From Dama dama (lineage: Eukaryota; Chordata; Mammalia; Artiodactyla; Cervidae): DNA of 64,000 nt. The position numbers and the translations under genes are program-made. The DNA lies in contig NC_083701.1 in NCBI RefSeq assembly GCF_033118175.1, forward strand, positions 56,185,001 to 56,249,000. Direction: 5' to 3'. Below are positions 1 through 10,079 of the stretch, in pieces (the stretch's first letter is position 1; every line of letters begins with the position of its first letter). Under the pieces are notes generated by a model, which made no database searches, was not told where the DNA came from, and saw nothing but the letters and a program-made list of their open reading frames with translations.

Positions 1-1515
1 AAAAACCCTGAAATCCTCAAACTGCCGAAGCAATCCTGAGAAAGAAAAAGCCAGAGGCATCACCCTTCCTGATTTTAAACTATACAACAGAGCTATAGTA
101 ACAGTAACAGTGTAATACTGGCATTACAATAGGTACATCAATCAAAGAAACAGACCAGGAAGCCCAGAGGCACACAGTCACATAATATTCAACAAGGGAG
201 CCACAATACCTGTGGGGCAAGGATTGACGCTTTGATCAATGGTCTTAGGAAAAATTGGAGAAACATGCATAGTGAAATTGGACCCCTATCTTATATCACT
301 CACAAAAATTAACCAGAAATGGATCAAAGACTCAAACACAAGATAGGATACCATGAACGATCTAGAAGAAAACATATGGAAGGATTTCCTCAATACTGGT
401 TCTCAGCAATGATTTTGAATATAACACCAAAAGCACAAACAACAAAAGGGATTATATCAAACTTAAAACCTTCTGCACAGCAAAAGAAGCAATGAACAAA
501 ATAAAGACAGCTTACAGAATGGGAGAAAAATTTTGCAACCCATATATTGGATAAGAAGTTAACATCCAAATATACAAATAACTCATAGAACATGACCAAA
601 AAATGTTTTAAAAATGGGCCAAGGACCAACAGGTACATGAAAAGAAGTTCAACATCAGGAAAATGTAAGTCAACATGACAATGAAATATCACCTCACACG
701 TGTCAGAAGGGATATCATCAAGAAGAGAAAAAGATGACAGATGTTGGTAGGGACGTTGAGAAAACAGAAATCTTGTGTACTGTTGATGGGAATGTAAATT
801 GGTTCTTTAGCCTCTATGAAAAACAATGTGGAGATTCCTCAAAAAATTAAAAATATAGTGTATGGTCCAGCAATTCCACTTCTGGGTGTACACCCAAAGG
901 AAATGAAAATAGTATACAAAAGGGATATATGCACTCCCATGTTCCCTGCAGCATTGTTTACTAAAAGAAGTTGTGATGTATTTATACAACAGAATATTAT
1001 CCAGCTATGATATGCCATTTGCAACAAGGATGGACCTTGAGCACATTATACTAAGCGTGATAAGTCAGAGAAAGACAAGTACCATATGACACTACTTATA
1101 TGTGGAATCTACACAAGCCTAACTCAGAAAAACAGAGAGCAGAATGGTGGTTAGCAGGGGATGGGCATGAGAGGGATAGGACAGATGTTTCAGGGGACAA
1201 ACTTGAAACAAGTAGTAAATAAATTCTAGAGATCTGAAGCACAATGTAGGGAATACAGGCAATGTTGTATTAAAATCAAATTTGCCAAGAGATAAGAATT
1301 ATTCCAATCATTAAAAAGAAATAACTATATAACATGATAGAGATGTTAATTATTGCTACAGTGCCAATCATATCATACAGCTTGTAAAAGCATTAAGTTG
1401 GCATACAGTACACAGTCCATGGGGTTGCAAAGCGTCAGACACGACTGAACAACTTTCACTTTTCATACCTTTAAAGAATGTTATATGTCAAATAAATGTC
1501 AATTAAAATATTTTA
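1..1515 (+). mobile_element. Old L1 LINE, 3' part (end of ORF2 plus 3' UTR)
   Basis: The stretch follows the end of mammalian L1 ORF2 and the 3' UTR in order: a block reading as cttcctgattttaaactata near 70, the ATGAACGATCTAGAAGAAAA region near 350, the GCAATTCCACTTCTGGGTG block near 870, and the GTTATATGTCAAATAAATG terminus near 1480. Many stops and indels interrupt the frame, so it is an inactive fossil. The 5' end lies outside the window. A short Bov-tA tail sits inside it at about 1413. An L1M-type subfamily is likely but was not resolved. Confidence 0.85.
1413..1464 (+). mobile_element. Bov-tA SINE 3' tail fragment
   Basis: About 50 bases match the shared 3' tail of Bov-tA and BovB (CAGTCCATGGGGTTGCAAAG, then GACACGACTGA, ending in CTTTCACTTTTC). 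It interrupts the 3' end of the surrounding L1. Only the tail is present, so it is either a strongly 5'-truncated insertion or the remains of a larger one. Flanking CATAC on both sides is too short to be a convincing target-site duplication. Confidence 0.7.
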
Positions 1516-2148
1516 AATTTTAAAAGAGAAAAAGAAAGAGAAAAATTGTATCACAATTCCTTCCCAGGAGTGAATATAAATGTTGTGCCTTTTGGAGTCT
1601 AACACCGATGTAAAGAACTATCAAAAAGTTTCATTTCAATTTATTTGTAATTACCCTGGTCTGGTTTTTTGTTTTTTAATTTTTCCAGCTAGGTACTTAG
1701 ATTGTTCTCTAGCTCTAAAATTTTAAAATAATTCATCAGAATTTGTCTTTTCATCAATTCTGCCTGATAATTGGTACTCATACTTTATTTACAACTGGTC
1801 TTTCTTACGTCAGTAAGGCTTTACGCTCTGTGTATTTGATCCTTATTACTCTCTGTTTTTTCTGACCAGGATCATTTTTTCTCTAATAGAATTTCTTGAA
1901 TATTGATTATGCCCTTCACTGCTTCTATTCAAGCTATAAATCAAGCTTCATCACTTTTAGGCTTTGTACGGGTTTTTCCTATTTTTATCTGCATAAAAGT
2001 TACTCCTTTTCATATTTCTTGCCAAATGTATATTATATGACTATGCTAGTGTGTGTTTATATATATAAACATATATAAAGACACATGCATGTGTTGGTTA
2101 TATAATTTTATAGAATACTTTTCCTGTATTGTATCAAAAACCCAAAGC
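1516..2148. other. AT-rich unique sequence
   Basis: No repeat or gene recognised. It is AT-rich. A perfect 18-base palindrome, TGTTTATATATATAAACA, lies at 2054-2071 within a TA/TG-rich patch. Confidence 0.5.
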
Positions 2149-2332
2149 TGACTTTTTGAGACCTCATGGACTGTAGCCCACCAGGCTCCTCTGTCTTTGG
2201 GATTCTCCAGGCAAGAACACTGGAGTGGATTACCATTTCCTTCTCCAGGGGATCTTCCCAACCCAGGGATCAAACCCTGGTCTCCTGCATTGCAGGCAGA
2301 GTCTTTACCATCTGAGCCACTGAGGAAGCCCC
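2149..2332 (-). mobile_element. Bov-tA SINE
   Basis: Read on the minus strand it begins with the tRNA-Glu-like head (GGGGCTTCCTCAGTGGCTCA) and runs through the BovB-derived body (GGATTCTCCAGGCAAGAAC on the plus strand). The distal tail is eroded. An 8-base CCCAAAGC on the left (2141-2148) recurs at 2330-2337, a plausible target-site duplication. SINEs of this family are non-coding and depend on LINE enzymes. Confidence 0.9.
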
Positions 2333-2337
2333 AAAGC

Positions 2338-2759
2338 ATATGGTTCATATAATTTAAATTTATGTGTTTTAATTTTTAGAAGTCTGATATTTCTCTACAA
2401 CTTGAGAAAAATGGTGTCATTCTTTAGATCATAGAATCTTTCCTAAGTCCAATGTCTCCTTTCACCTGATTCCTTATCGTTCAATGAGAAGAGCTCTACT
2501 GAGGTGAAGGGTTTCCCACAAAAACAGCACAAGAACATTCTCTTTGAGAACCTAGACTTGGCTCTGGTGGATGCACACAGACTCTAATCAAATTCCTAAT
2601 GTCTGACATTCATCCTTTTAGAGTTAACATGCTCAGTTAACTCTAGGTTACTAGAGCATAACAGGTCATTTGAAATCCAATGAAGCCCATAAAATATCCC
2701 TCTCACACTCACCCCAGCAAGTATTCACCAGCAACAGGCATCTAGATAATCTGAGTTAC
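2338..2759. other. Unique non-coding sequence
   Basis: No recognisable repeat, gene or RNA. Composition is mixed, without long open frames. Confidence 0.45.
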
Positions 2760-2993
2760 AGCTTCTAGAGCCCAACTGCTTATGTCCAAATCCTGGTTCT
2801 ACAACTCAGGAATTCTATGACCTAAGTACCTGCTGTGGAGATCATCCCATGAGGCTCTGGAAGGAGAAGAATTGCCTCAGCTTCTGTTTTCTCATCTCTG
2901 AAACAGAGGTAAGTTTTCCCCTCATAGGGTTGTTGGAAGGATAAAAGGAGTTGCTCTGTGTAAAGCACTTCAAACAGTGCCAGGCATGGGTTC
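2760..2993 (+). mobile_element. MIR SINE (old mammalian)
   Basis: The order of conserved MIR blocks is present: AAATCCTGGTTCTACAACT (head), TTTTCTCATCTCTGAAACAG (core), CTCATAGGGTTGTTGGAAGG, then AAAGCACTTCAAACAGTGCC. About 30 extra bases sit between head and core. This family predates placental mammals, and the copy is degenerate. Confidence 0.8.
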
Positions 2994-4407
2994 CTATCAT
3001 ATAGCATAGGCACTGCTTTTCAGAAACATTAGCTTTCAAACGGCTTGTGTGGTGATTTTCAGGCTCTGCATTTACACAGATCTATGCAGTATCAAGTAGG
3101 AACTGAAACAACCAGAAACAGAAGTATAAAGACACTACCTTACGGGCAGAAAATCTCTGTACCTGCTGACCTTTCACTCTGTACTGGGGAAAATGACTGC
3201 CCAGAACCGATCTCTTTGGGTGTGCTCCCCCAATACCATGTTCTAATGATCTTGTCAATCCCAGGATGTATATTCATGCCTACTAAAAATCGTCATGTGG
3301 AAAATGTGCCGCCTGGCTGGCAATGCACCACAGTGAAGAAGGGGACAGACAGCTGTGCTTTTGGAAGGGGACATCTGGAAGGATCCAGCCGTGCACTCAA
3401 GAGGTGGTGAGACAGGAGATGGAGAGGTGAAGAGCCGTGGGCTGAACCACAGGACAGACTTGCAGTGCAATGAGTTTTACAGAGAACAATACCCGTGATG
3501 TTTCAAAAAAACCACAAGAAAGAGAAAACTAAAAATGCTAAGCAAGCAGTCACCCCACAAAGGACATTGAAGGACTGGGCGTGGGCCCTGCCTTACTGCT
3601 CACACAAAGAGCACCTTTTGTGCGCCAGACACTGGGGAGGTTCAAAGGGCCACCAGATATAATCAAGGGTGAATGTAGAGAAAGGGACTGTGCCCTGTAC
3701 ATATAAAAAAAGGAATAAAAATAAAAGAGTGGTACAGATTTGTGATGAGGCAGAAGGACAAAGAAAGAAAGGAGAAAAAGGACTATGCCTAGATTTACTT
3801 GGCCTCCCACTCCACCGCTCCATTGTGCTCACGTTACATGATTTTACAATGCATCCATTGAGGATATGCAAAGCAGCATTTTGTTTTGTTGCCTGACCTT
3901 CTTCCCTCCCTGTTCCTTTATTATCAATAGTCTTCTTGTTTTTGTTTCCAACCTAAGCATTATAGATTTTAAGAAAACTAAACAATTTAAATGCAATAGA
4001 ATTTGACCCACAGATACTGAAGAATTTATGAAAATATAGGTTTTTTGTTTGTTTCTCCAATCTAACCAGATCAAGTAAAGGACAACTAGTTTTCCCAGGA
4101 ATTTTGTTTGAAATTGCTTGCATAATTGGAGCATTTCTGGTGAAAACTCCTTTCCGTCTTAATCACCTGAATAATTGTCTCAATTCACATCCCTTTGAAA
4201 AACTGCAGTGTCTTCTTGATTCAATAAATGGGCTTGCTTACTAGTAGGCAAGGCTTAGGTAGAATCTGTTGCAGTTCTCACTGTGTCCACAAGATGGCAG
4301 GCGGGGATTTAGCCTGAGTTTAAGAGTTCCAGTGAAAGACTGCATAGCTTTTTCTGGTTCACATCTCCTATTATTCAGTCCATCAACAAATCTTTTTTCC
4401 TTTTCCC
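2994..4407. other. Unique sequence with one 121-codon open frame
   Basis: No repeat recognised. A plus-strand ORF of 121 codons runs 3045-3410, and shorter frames overlap it on the other strand. The translation resembles no protein family I know, has no signal peptide or domain, and there is no supporting promoter or splice context. I treat it as chance. Confidence 0.4.
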
Positions 4408-4800
4408 CCAAAATTTATTGAGGTATAGTTGAAACATTAAAAGTTATACATATTTAAGGTGTACAACATGATGATTTGGTTCATGTACATAAAGTGAAAT
4501 GGTTACCACCATTAAGCTATTTAACATATTCATCACCTCACAGTTAACCTTTTTTTTTTTCATGGTGAGAACACTTAGATCGACTGCCTTAGAAATTTCA
4601 AGTATACACTATTGTTAACTATAGTCAGGGGACCTAATGTGCAGCAGTAACCATGCTGTGCATTAGAGCCCCAGGATTTATTCATTTTATAACTGAAAGT
4701 CCCTCTATTCCATCGACCACCTCCCAACTGACCCCACCCTCCAGTTGGCAACCACCATTCCACTCTCTTCTATGAGTTCAACTTCTCAATACCTCTTTTT
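4408..4800 (-). mobile_element. Old L1 LINE 3' end, reversed
   Basis: The left edge AAATTTATTGAGGTATAG is the reverse complement of the L1 terminus (CTATACCTCAATAAATTT). It continues through GTGTACAACATGATGATTTG and the 3' UTR block GAGAACACTTAGATC... up to GGCAACCACCATTCCACTC. Part of the same UTR (about 4528-4632) is homologous to the separate fragment at 7498-7603. Confidence 0.75.
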
Positions 4801-5375
4801 TGCATGCATATTATATGCCAAGAATTCTATTAGATTTGGGGCAGCAATACTACTCAGTTTAAAAGACTACCTTTATTTACCATATGATTTAGAAAAAACA
4901 CTGAGTATTTTGTTTCCTGGAGAAAAAAAACAAGAATTTTTGGACAGTATATTAATATAACTACATGATGCACAGGAAGCTGCAAATAAAAAGTATGCAA
5001 GAAAAGTAATACATAAAAAAAAATCAAGATAGAAGACTGGGTGTGTCTGGCAATTTTTAAAAATCCTACTGGGATTACAACAAAAAAATGTGAAGACTGA
5101 CTCCAAAATTCCAACCTTTTTTGTTTCTAAAGGTATTTCCTTTGAAATTTGATTTCCTTGCAAAAATAAAATTGTAAAATATTTTTCTCCAAATATCAGT
5201 ATTAACCTTGCCAACTGAGTAGAATTTGAATTATCAATGCTAAAAATAAACTTTCATTATATTATGGAAGTCCAATAAATAGACCTATATTTTAAAATAA
5301 AGGGAATTTCAGAAGTTAGGAGAAAATGGTCCCTTTCCAGATCTTGAAATTTAAATCTTAAATTTTCTTTCTACC
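4801..5375. other. AT-rich unique sequence
   Basis: Nothing recognised. Runs of A and T produce small overlapping ORFs that look like shadows of base composition. Confidence 0.45.
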
Positions 5376-5386
5376 ATACTGATACT

Positions 5387-6526
5387 TCAGTTAAGTTCAG
5401 TTCAGTCACTCAGTCGTTTCCAACTCTTTGCGACCCCATGGGCTGCAGCACGCTAGGTCTCCCTGTCCATCACCAACTCCCGGAGTTTACTCAAACTTAT
5501 GTCCATTGAGTCGGTGATGCCATCCAGCCATCTCATCCTCTGTCATCCCCTTCTCCTCCCACCTTCAATCTTTCCCAGCATCAGGGTGTTTTCAAACGAG
5601 TCAGTTCTTCGTATCAGGTGGCCAAAGTATTGAGGTTTCAGCTTCAACATCAGTCCTTCCGATGAACTCTCAGGACTGATGTCTTTTAGGATGGACTGCT
5701 TAGATCTCCTCGCAATCCAAGGGACTCTCAAAGAGTCTTCTCCAGTTCAAAAGGATCAATTCTTCAGCACTCAGCTTTCTTTATAGTCCAACTTTCACAT
5801 CCATACATGACTACTGGAAAAACCATAGCCTTGCCTAGATGGACCTTTGTTGGCAAAGTAATACCTCTGCTTTTTAATATGCTGTCTAGGTTGGTCTTAA
5901 CTTTCCTTCTAAGGAGTAAGTGTCTTTTAATTTCATGGATGCAGTCACCATCTGCAGTGATTTTGGAGCCAAAAATATACACTGTTTCCACTGTTTCCCC
6001 ATCTATTTGCCATGAAGTGATGGGAGCGGATGCCATGATCTTCATTTTCTGAATGTTGAGCTTTAAGCCAACCTTTTCACTCTCCTCTTTCACTTTCATA
6101 AAGAGGCTCTCTAGTTCTTCTTCACTTTCTGTCATAAGGGTGGTGTCATCTGCATATCAGAGGTTATTGATATTTCTCCTGGCAATCTTGATTCCAGCTT
6201 ATGCTTCATCCAGCAAAGCGTTTCTCTGCACATAAGTTAAATAAGCAGGGTGACAATATACCGCCTTGACATACTCCTTTTCCTAGTTAGAACCAGTCTG
6301 TTGTTCCATGTCCAATTCTAACTATTGCTTCCTGACCTGCATACAGATTTCTCAAGAGACAGGTCAGGTGGTCTGGTATTCCCATCTCTTTCAGAATTTT
6401 CCACAGTTTATTGTGATTCACACTGTCAAAGGCTTTAGCATAGTCAATAAAGAAGTAGATGTTTTTCTGGAACTCTCTTGCTTTTTGGATGATCCAGTGG
6501 ATGTTGGCAATTTGATCTCTGGCTCT
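5387..6526 (-). mobile_element. BovB LINE, 5'-truncated, with target-site duplication
   Basis: The element lies on the minus strand: its 3' end is at 5387 (AGTTCAGTTCAGTCACTCAG on the plus strand) and the truncated 5' edge is at 6526. It covers roughly the last 1.1 kb of BovB, including the catalytic half of the reverse transcriptase and the C-terminal region. An exact 11-base duplication, ATACTGATACT, flanks it at 5376-5386 and 6527-6537, which fixes both edges and shows target-primed insertion. Short indels and stops make it inactive. Confidence 0.95.
5764..6526 (-). pseudogene. BovB reverse transcriptase C-terminal remnant
   Basis: A 123-codon open stretch (6135-5764) encodes the segment after the RT active site: LKLNIQKMKIMAS, then MYGCESWTIKKAE, both typical of BovB. 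Just upstream the YADD codons (6156-6145) are intact, but the codon directly before them is TGA (6159-6157) where the other copies here encode Arg (LRYADD). This stop cuts translation immediately ahead of the catalytic aspartates. No function is expected. Confidence 0.85.
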
Positions 6527-6537
6527 ATACTGATACT

Positions 6538-7227
6538 AGGCAGTCTTAATTTCAACAAAATGAGAATCACTGGAAAATGATGTAATCATTTATTTTACAT
6601 ATTCATATGTTTATGTCCCTTGTGTTCCATACCACTTATCATAAATTAATTATTAAAAGTAAAATTGTAAAGGGTAAATTTAAAAATTAGTATTCAGTAT
6701 TAGAGGATACTAAAATTACATGAAGACAAAATCCCAGATGGTGTCATAGATTTAGTCCTGGAACAGAAAAAAAGGGTGCTAATGGAAAATACTGGTGATA
6801 TCTGAAAGAAGTCTGTAGTTTATTTAGTAGCATAGTATCACTGTTAATTTATTGGTTTTGACAAATGAACCAAGCTTGTTAGATAAGCTGAGGAGCTGGG
6901 TGATGAACATAGAAACGCTCCATAATTTGCAACTTTTCTGTAAATCTAAAATCATCCCCCTCAAAAAAGTGAGAGAAAAAAAAAATAGTCTAGGTAACCA
7001 GCACTACTGGTCACCCACCATAGACCAGGTAATAATCGGGAGGCTGGTCACATAAATCCTGTCGGAGCTGTCCACAGTCTAGATGCGATATTAGTATTCA
7101 TGTTAAATTATAACCACAGAATATCTTACCAATGTAGTTTACCAGCAAGTACATTCTTGCTTTTACTTGGAAGAATTAAAAATCACAGAGAAATTAATAC
7201 GAGTGAAATAGGAAAGAGAAATGGTGT
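6538..7227. other. Unique non-coding sequence
   Basis: AT-rich with no repeat or gene recognised. A 67-codon frame at 6852-7055 has no family resemblance. Confidence 0.4.
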
Positions 7228-7345
7228 TGTGCTTCGCTGCTCCGTCGTGTCGGACTCTTTGCAACCCCATGGATTGTAGCCCGCCAGGTTCTTCTGTCCG
7301 TGGGGATTCTCCAGGCAAGAACACTGGAGTAGGTTGCCATGCCCG
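7228..7345 (-). mobile_element. Bov-tA SINE, partial
   Basis: The plus strand reads CCGTCGTGTCGGACTCTTTG, CCCCATGGATTGTAGCCCGC and GGGGATTCTCCAGGCAAGAA, the reversed BovB-derived body of Bov-tA. The tRNA-like head is missing: sequence diverges after GTTGCCATGCCC. This is the first piece of a five-piece repeat mosaic. Confidence 0.85.
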
Positions 7346-7497
7346 CATGTCAAACAGAGAACCCTGAGGGATACTGGCAGAAGCAAGGAACACTGGGGTG
7401 GATGAAGTGCACAGGTGCGGTGGTGGAAACCCTCTCCATCACTGTCTCCTTTTAGATTTGTTCCTGATTAAAATTTGCATTTTCAAAATAGCTAGCA

Positions 7498-7603
7498 ATC
7501 ATCACCTCACATAGTTACCTTTCTTTTGTGGTGGGAACACTTAGATCCACCCCCATAGAAATTTCAGGTATACAATACCGTTAACTATAGCCTGGGGACA
7601 GTA
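7498..7603 (-). mobile_element. Old L1 3' UTR fragment, reversed
   Basis: It aligns by eye with 4528-4632: both read ATCACCTCAC, then GGTG(A/G)GAACACTTAGATC, AGAAATTTCA(A/G)GTATACA, GTTAACTATAG. The fragment is cut on both sides by unrelated sequence. Confidence 0.65.
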
Positions 7604-7617
7604 ACAGCTAGAGAGGT

Positions 7618-7697
7618 GGTGGGAAACTGCTGAATAGCACGGGGACCTCAGCTCAGGGCTCTGTGATGACCCAGAAGGGTGGAACAGGAGGGTGGGG
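7618..7697 (+). mobile_element. Ruminant L1 3' UTR fragment
   Basis: It reads GAAACTGCTGAATAGCAC, then CAGCTCAGGGCTCTGTGATG and ACCCAGAAGGGTGGAA. The same sequence in complement occurs inside the reversed ruminant L1 end at 38.5-38.9 kb. The terminal part is missing because BovB sequence begins at about 7698. Confidence 0.6.
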
Positions 7698-7790
7698 CCT
7701 CCAGGAGTTGGTGATGGACAGGGAAGCCTGGCGTGCTGCCGTCCATGGGGTCGCAAAGAGTCGGACACGACTGAGCGACTGAACTGAACT
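7698..7790 (+). mobile_element. BovB LINE 3' end fragment
   Basis: It reads CCAGGAGTTGGTGATGGACA, then GCCTGGCGTGCTG, GGGGTCGCAAAGAGTCGGAC and the terminal ACTGAACTGAACTGA. Only the last 90 or so bases of BovB are present. GTTGGTGATGGACAGGGA distinguishes it from a Bov-tA tail. Confidence 0.85.
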
Positions 7791-7830
7791 GATTTTGGTT
7801 TGTGTGAGGCATGTTTTAGCCCATCCTCCT

Positions 7831-8036
7831 AAGAAAGTGGGAGTATTAGTTGCTCAGTCATGTCTGACTCTTTGTGACCCTGTGGACTGTAGCCCACCAG
7901 GCTCCTTTGCCCATGAGATTCTCCAGACGAGAATACCAGAGTGGGTAGCCACTTTCTTCTTCCAGGGGATCTTCATTATCCAGGGATCAAAACTGGATCT
8001 CATGTATTGGCAGGTGGATCTTCACCGTCTGAGCCT
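7831..8036 (-). mobile_element. Bov-tA SINE with 9-bp target-site duplication
   Basis: Full-length reversed Bov-tA: tail GTTGCTCAGTCATGTCTGAC near 7850, body CTCCAGACGAGAATACCAGA, head (reversed) ending CCGTCTGAGCC near 8035. CATCCTCCT at 7822-7830 recurs at 8037-8045. The head is more diverged than usual. Confidence 0.9.
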
Positions 8037-8045
8037 CATCCTCCT

Positions 8046-9685
8046 GACAGCATGCTTTATAGAGAGTGGACAGGTGGGGGGAAGCAAACAGAAGCAGAAA
8101 AAGTTGTGGAAGGGATGGAGAAAACAGAAGAAAATATAAGGTAGGAAAACAGAAAAAGCAAAATCCTCCTGCCTCATCATTCACTTCCCAAGCAATCAAG
8201 TTAGGACCCTGTACAAGCTGAATCCACACTCTCCACGCTTCCTCTGTCACTATTAATAACCAATAGATCGCCCAGGGGATGAACTTCTCACAGAAAGGAT
8301 TTAATAGCTTTCTGAGAAGGTGGGCTCTCAAATTTCAAGAAACTTACATTTTCATCCTTTTTTACTAGTCAAGAATAACCTGGCTTCCTCCGAACATTTT
8401 TCAAAACCTGAATAAAACAAGCAGTTTCTTAATGTACCACGGTCTATCAATGAATTTCAGGCAGAAATTCATGTGCGGTATTTAGCACCAGAGGACATGG
8501 GATATGATACAGATGAAATTTACAATCTTAACATTTAAGCAGACGAGCCATGTCAAACTTCATTATTAAATAACACAACTATTTTGGTGGAAATCATTTC
8601 TTATGTCAAAAACTCAAGGTTCAAGAAGTGGAAAATGTGCACAGAAAGGCAACCACAACAATCAGAGGAGAGAGAAAGCTAAAAGTTCTGGAACATGTAG
8701 ATCTATAAGGGTGAGGCGGGAATGGGAACAGAAAAAAGAACACAACAGACACCAACGTGGAATAGCAGACTCTTTCCCCTAATTCCCTGATGCTGACATC
8801 TCCTTCACCTCCCAGTGAGGTGGAGTTAGGGCATGTGGGAGTTTTGCTTCTTTCAGATGAGTAACTTGGGAGGTGACACCAATGGAAATTTGTAGAGATT
8901 AATTCAAAACTGGCTTGAGAAAAAAAAAAAGTTGGGGTAAAATATCCAAAATGATCACCTCTGGGAGCATGTGCCCAGCATTCCTCTCCTAGGAACTGAT
9001 CCCTTCATGACCTGGGTGGTTGTTGCAGGAGCTGTCACGTGACAACACGTCATCTGCCTGCTAGTTAGTGAGTTTCCTTCCTTAGAAATTGAGACCTGAA
9101 TCAAGAGACTCAGAGACACCCTTTCCTTGTGTGTCTACAAAGCCTGGGAGCTGTTAGTGTGTGACCGTATTCCATCATGTAAGTAAGATCAAACGATAAA
9201 TCTGCACAGATTGAGGAACAGAAAGAAAAATCAAGGTCTTAACAAGGGTTCAGATTCCTGAATCCTGCCTTTCCTGAAGCACATAAGCCTTCCTGTCCTT
9301 GGGATGCTTCACTGAGTGTCCTTATGAAGAAATCTCTGCATGAAATTCATTTTAGATGGTTTCTGTTCTTTTCAACCAAAATAACCCCACTTAACACAAA
9401 CACTATAAACTATTCTCTTTTTTCTCCCTCTCTGGTCTTTTCCCTTATAGCTTCAGTTTTTGTGTGGAAGCAATATGTATAGCAGAGAAACAATTAAACA
9501 CCGTCATCACCCTGCTGATCAGTAAGGCGAGAGCTTTCATTACAGCTACAGCTAGTTGGATTTCAAGCAGGAGCAAAGGGGATAGTGTTATCTGATGGTG
9601 CAAACAAAAAATGACAAAAATAATGGTTTTTAGAGTCCAAGCCTGAACTAGCACTCCACCTAAAAGGTTTACTCTTCTTGCCAAA
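8046..9685. other. Long unique stretch
   Basis: About 1.6 kb without a recognised repeat or gene. ORFs at 7987-8331 (minus) and 9445-9766 (minus) show no family resemblance and low-complexity composition. It may hold old unrecognised repeats. Confidence 0.4.
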
Positions 9686-9773
9686 TACTGGGTTGGCCAA
9701 AAGGTGCATTTGGGGTTTTCCATAAGAGGGAAAGGAAAAACCTAAATGAATGAATGTTTTGGTCAACCCAATA
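9686..9773. mobile_element. Mariner-type MITE (palindromic, about 88 bp)
   Basis: Left end TACTGGGTTGGCCAAAAGGT and right end TGTTTTGGTCAACCCAATA are inverted copies, so nearly the whole element folds into one hairpin around GGTTTTCCATAAGAGGGAAA. TA lies at each edge, as for Tc1/mariner target sites. It matches the small non-autonomous mariner elements common in ruminants. It has no coding capacity. Confidence 0.85.
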
Positions 9774-10079
9774 CAACGCAGATCTCTATGACCTCTTCCA
9801 ATGGTACAGAGTTATCCAGAGAGGAGGCAACATTCAGTGCATGCATTTAAAAGAGTCAAAGCTCAAGATTCAATACCTGCACACACTTTATCAGGATAAA
9901 TAGGAACAGAGATATCCAGTCATATAAAAAGAGTGGTTGAAAACAATATACTTAAATATGGCACTCAGTAGGTCACCTCTGACTCTAGAAAGTAAAAACG
10001 TGGCATGATTGCTTGAGTACATGGAGCAGCCTGTGATCAGCTGATGACACAGAAGTGTTCTTATTGGTACCTAAGTGTG
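9774..10079. other. Unique non-coding sequence
   Basis: Nothing recognised between the mariner MITE and the BovB element. The exact 5' edge of BovB is uncertain by tens of bases. Confidence 0.4.

Noticed and set aside
390..692. 100-codon minus-strand ORF
   Set aside because: It is antisense to a decayed L1 and hydrophobic only because of AT-rich antisense composition.
2054..2071. Perfect 18-base palindrome TGTTTATATATATAAACA
   Set aside because: Lies in a TA/TG simple-sequence patch, where such palindromes arise easily.
3045..3410. 121-codon plus-strand ORF in unique DNA
   Set aside because: No domain, no promoter or splice support and overlapping frames on the other strand. Length is within chance expectation.
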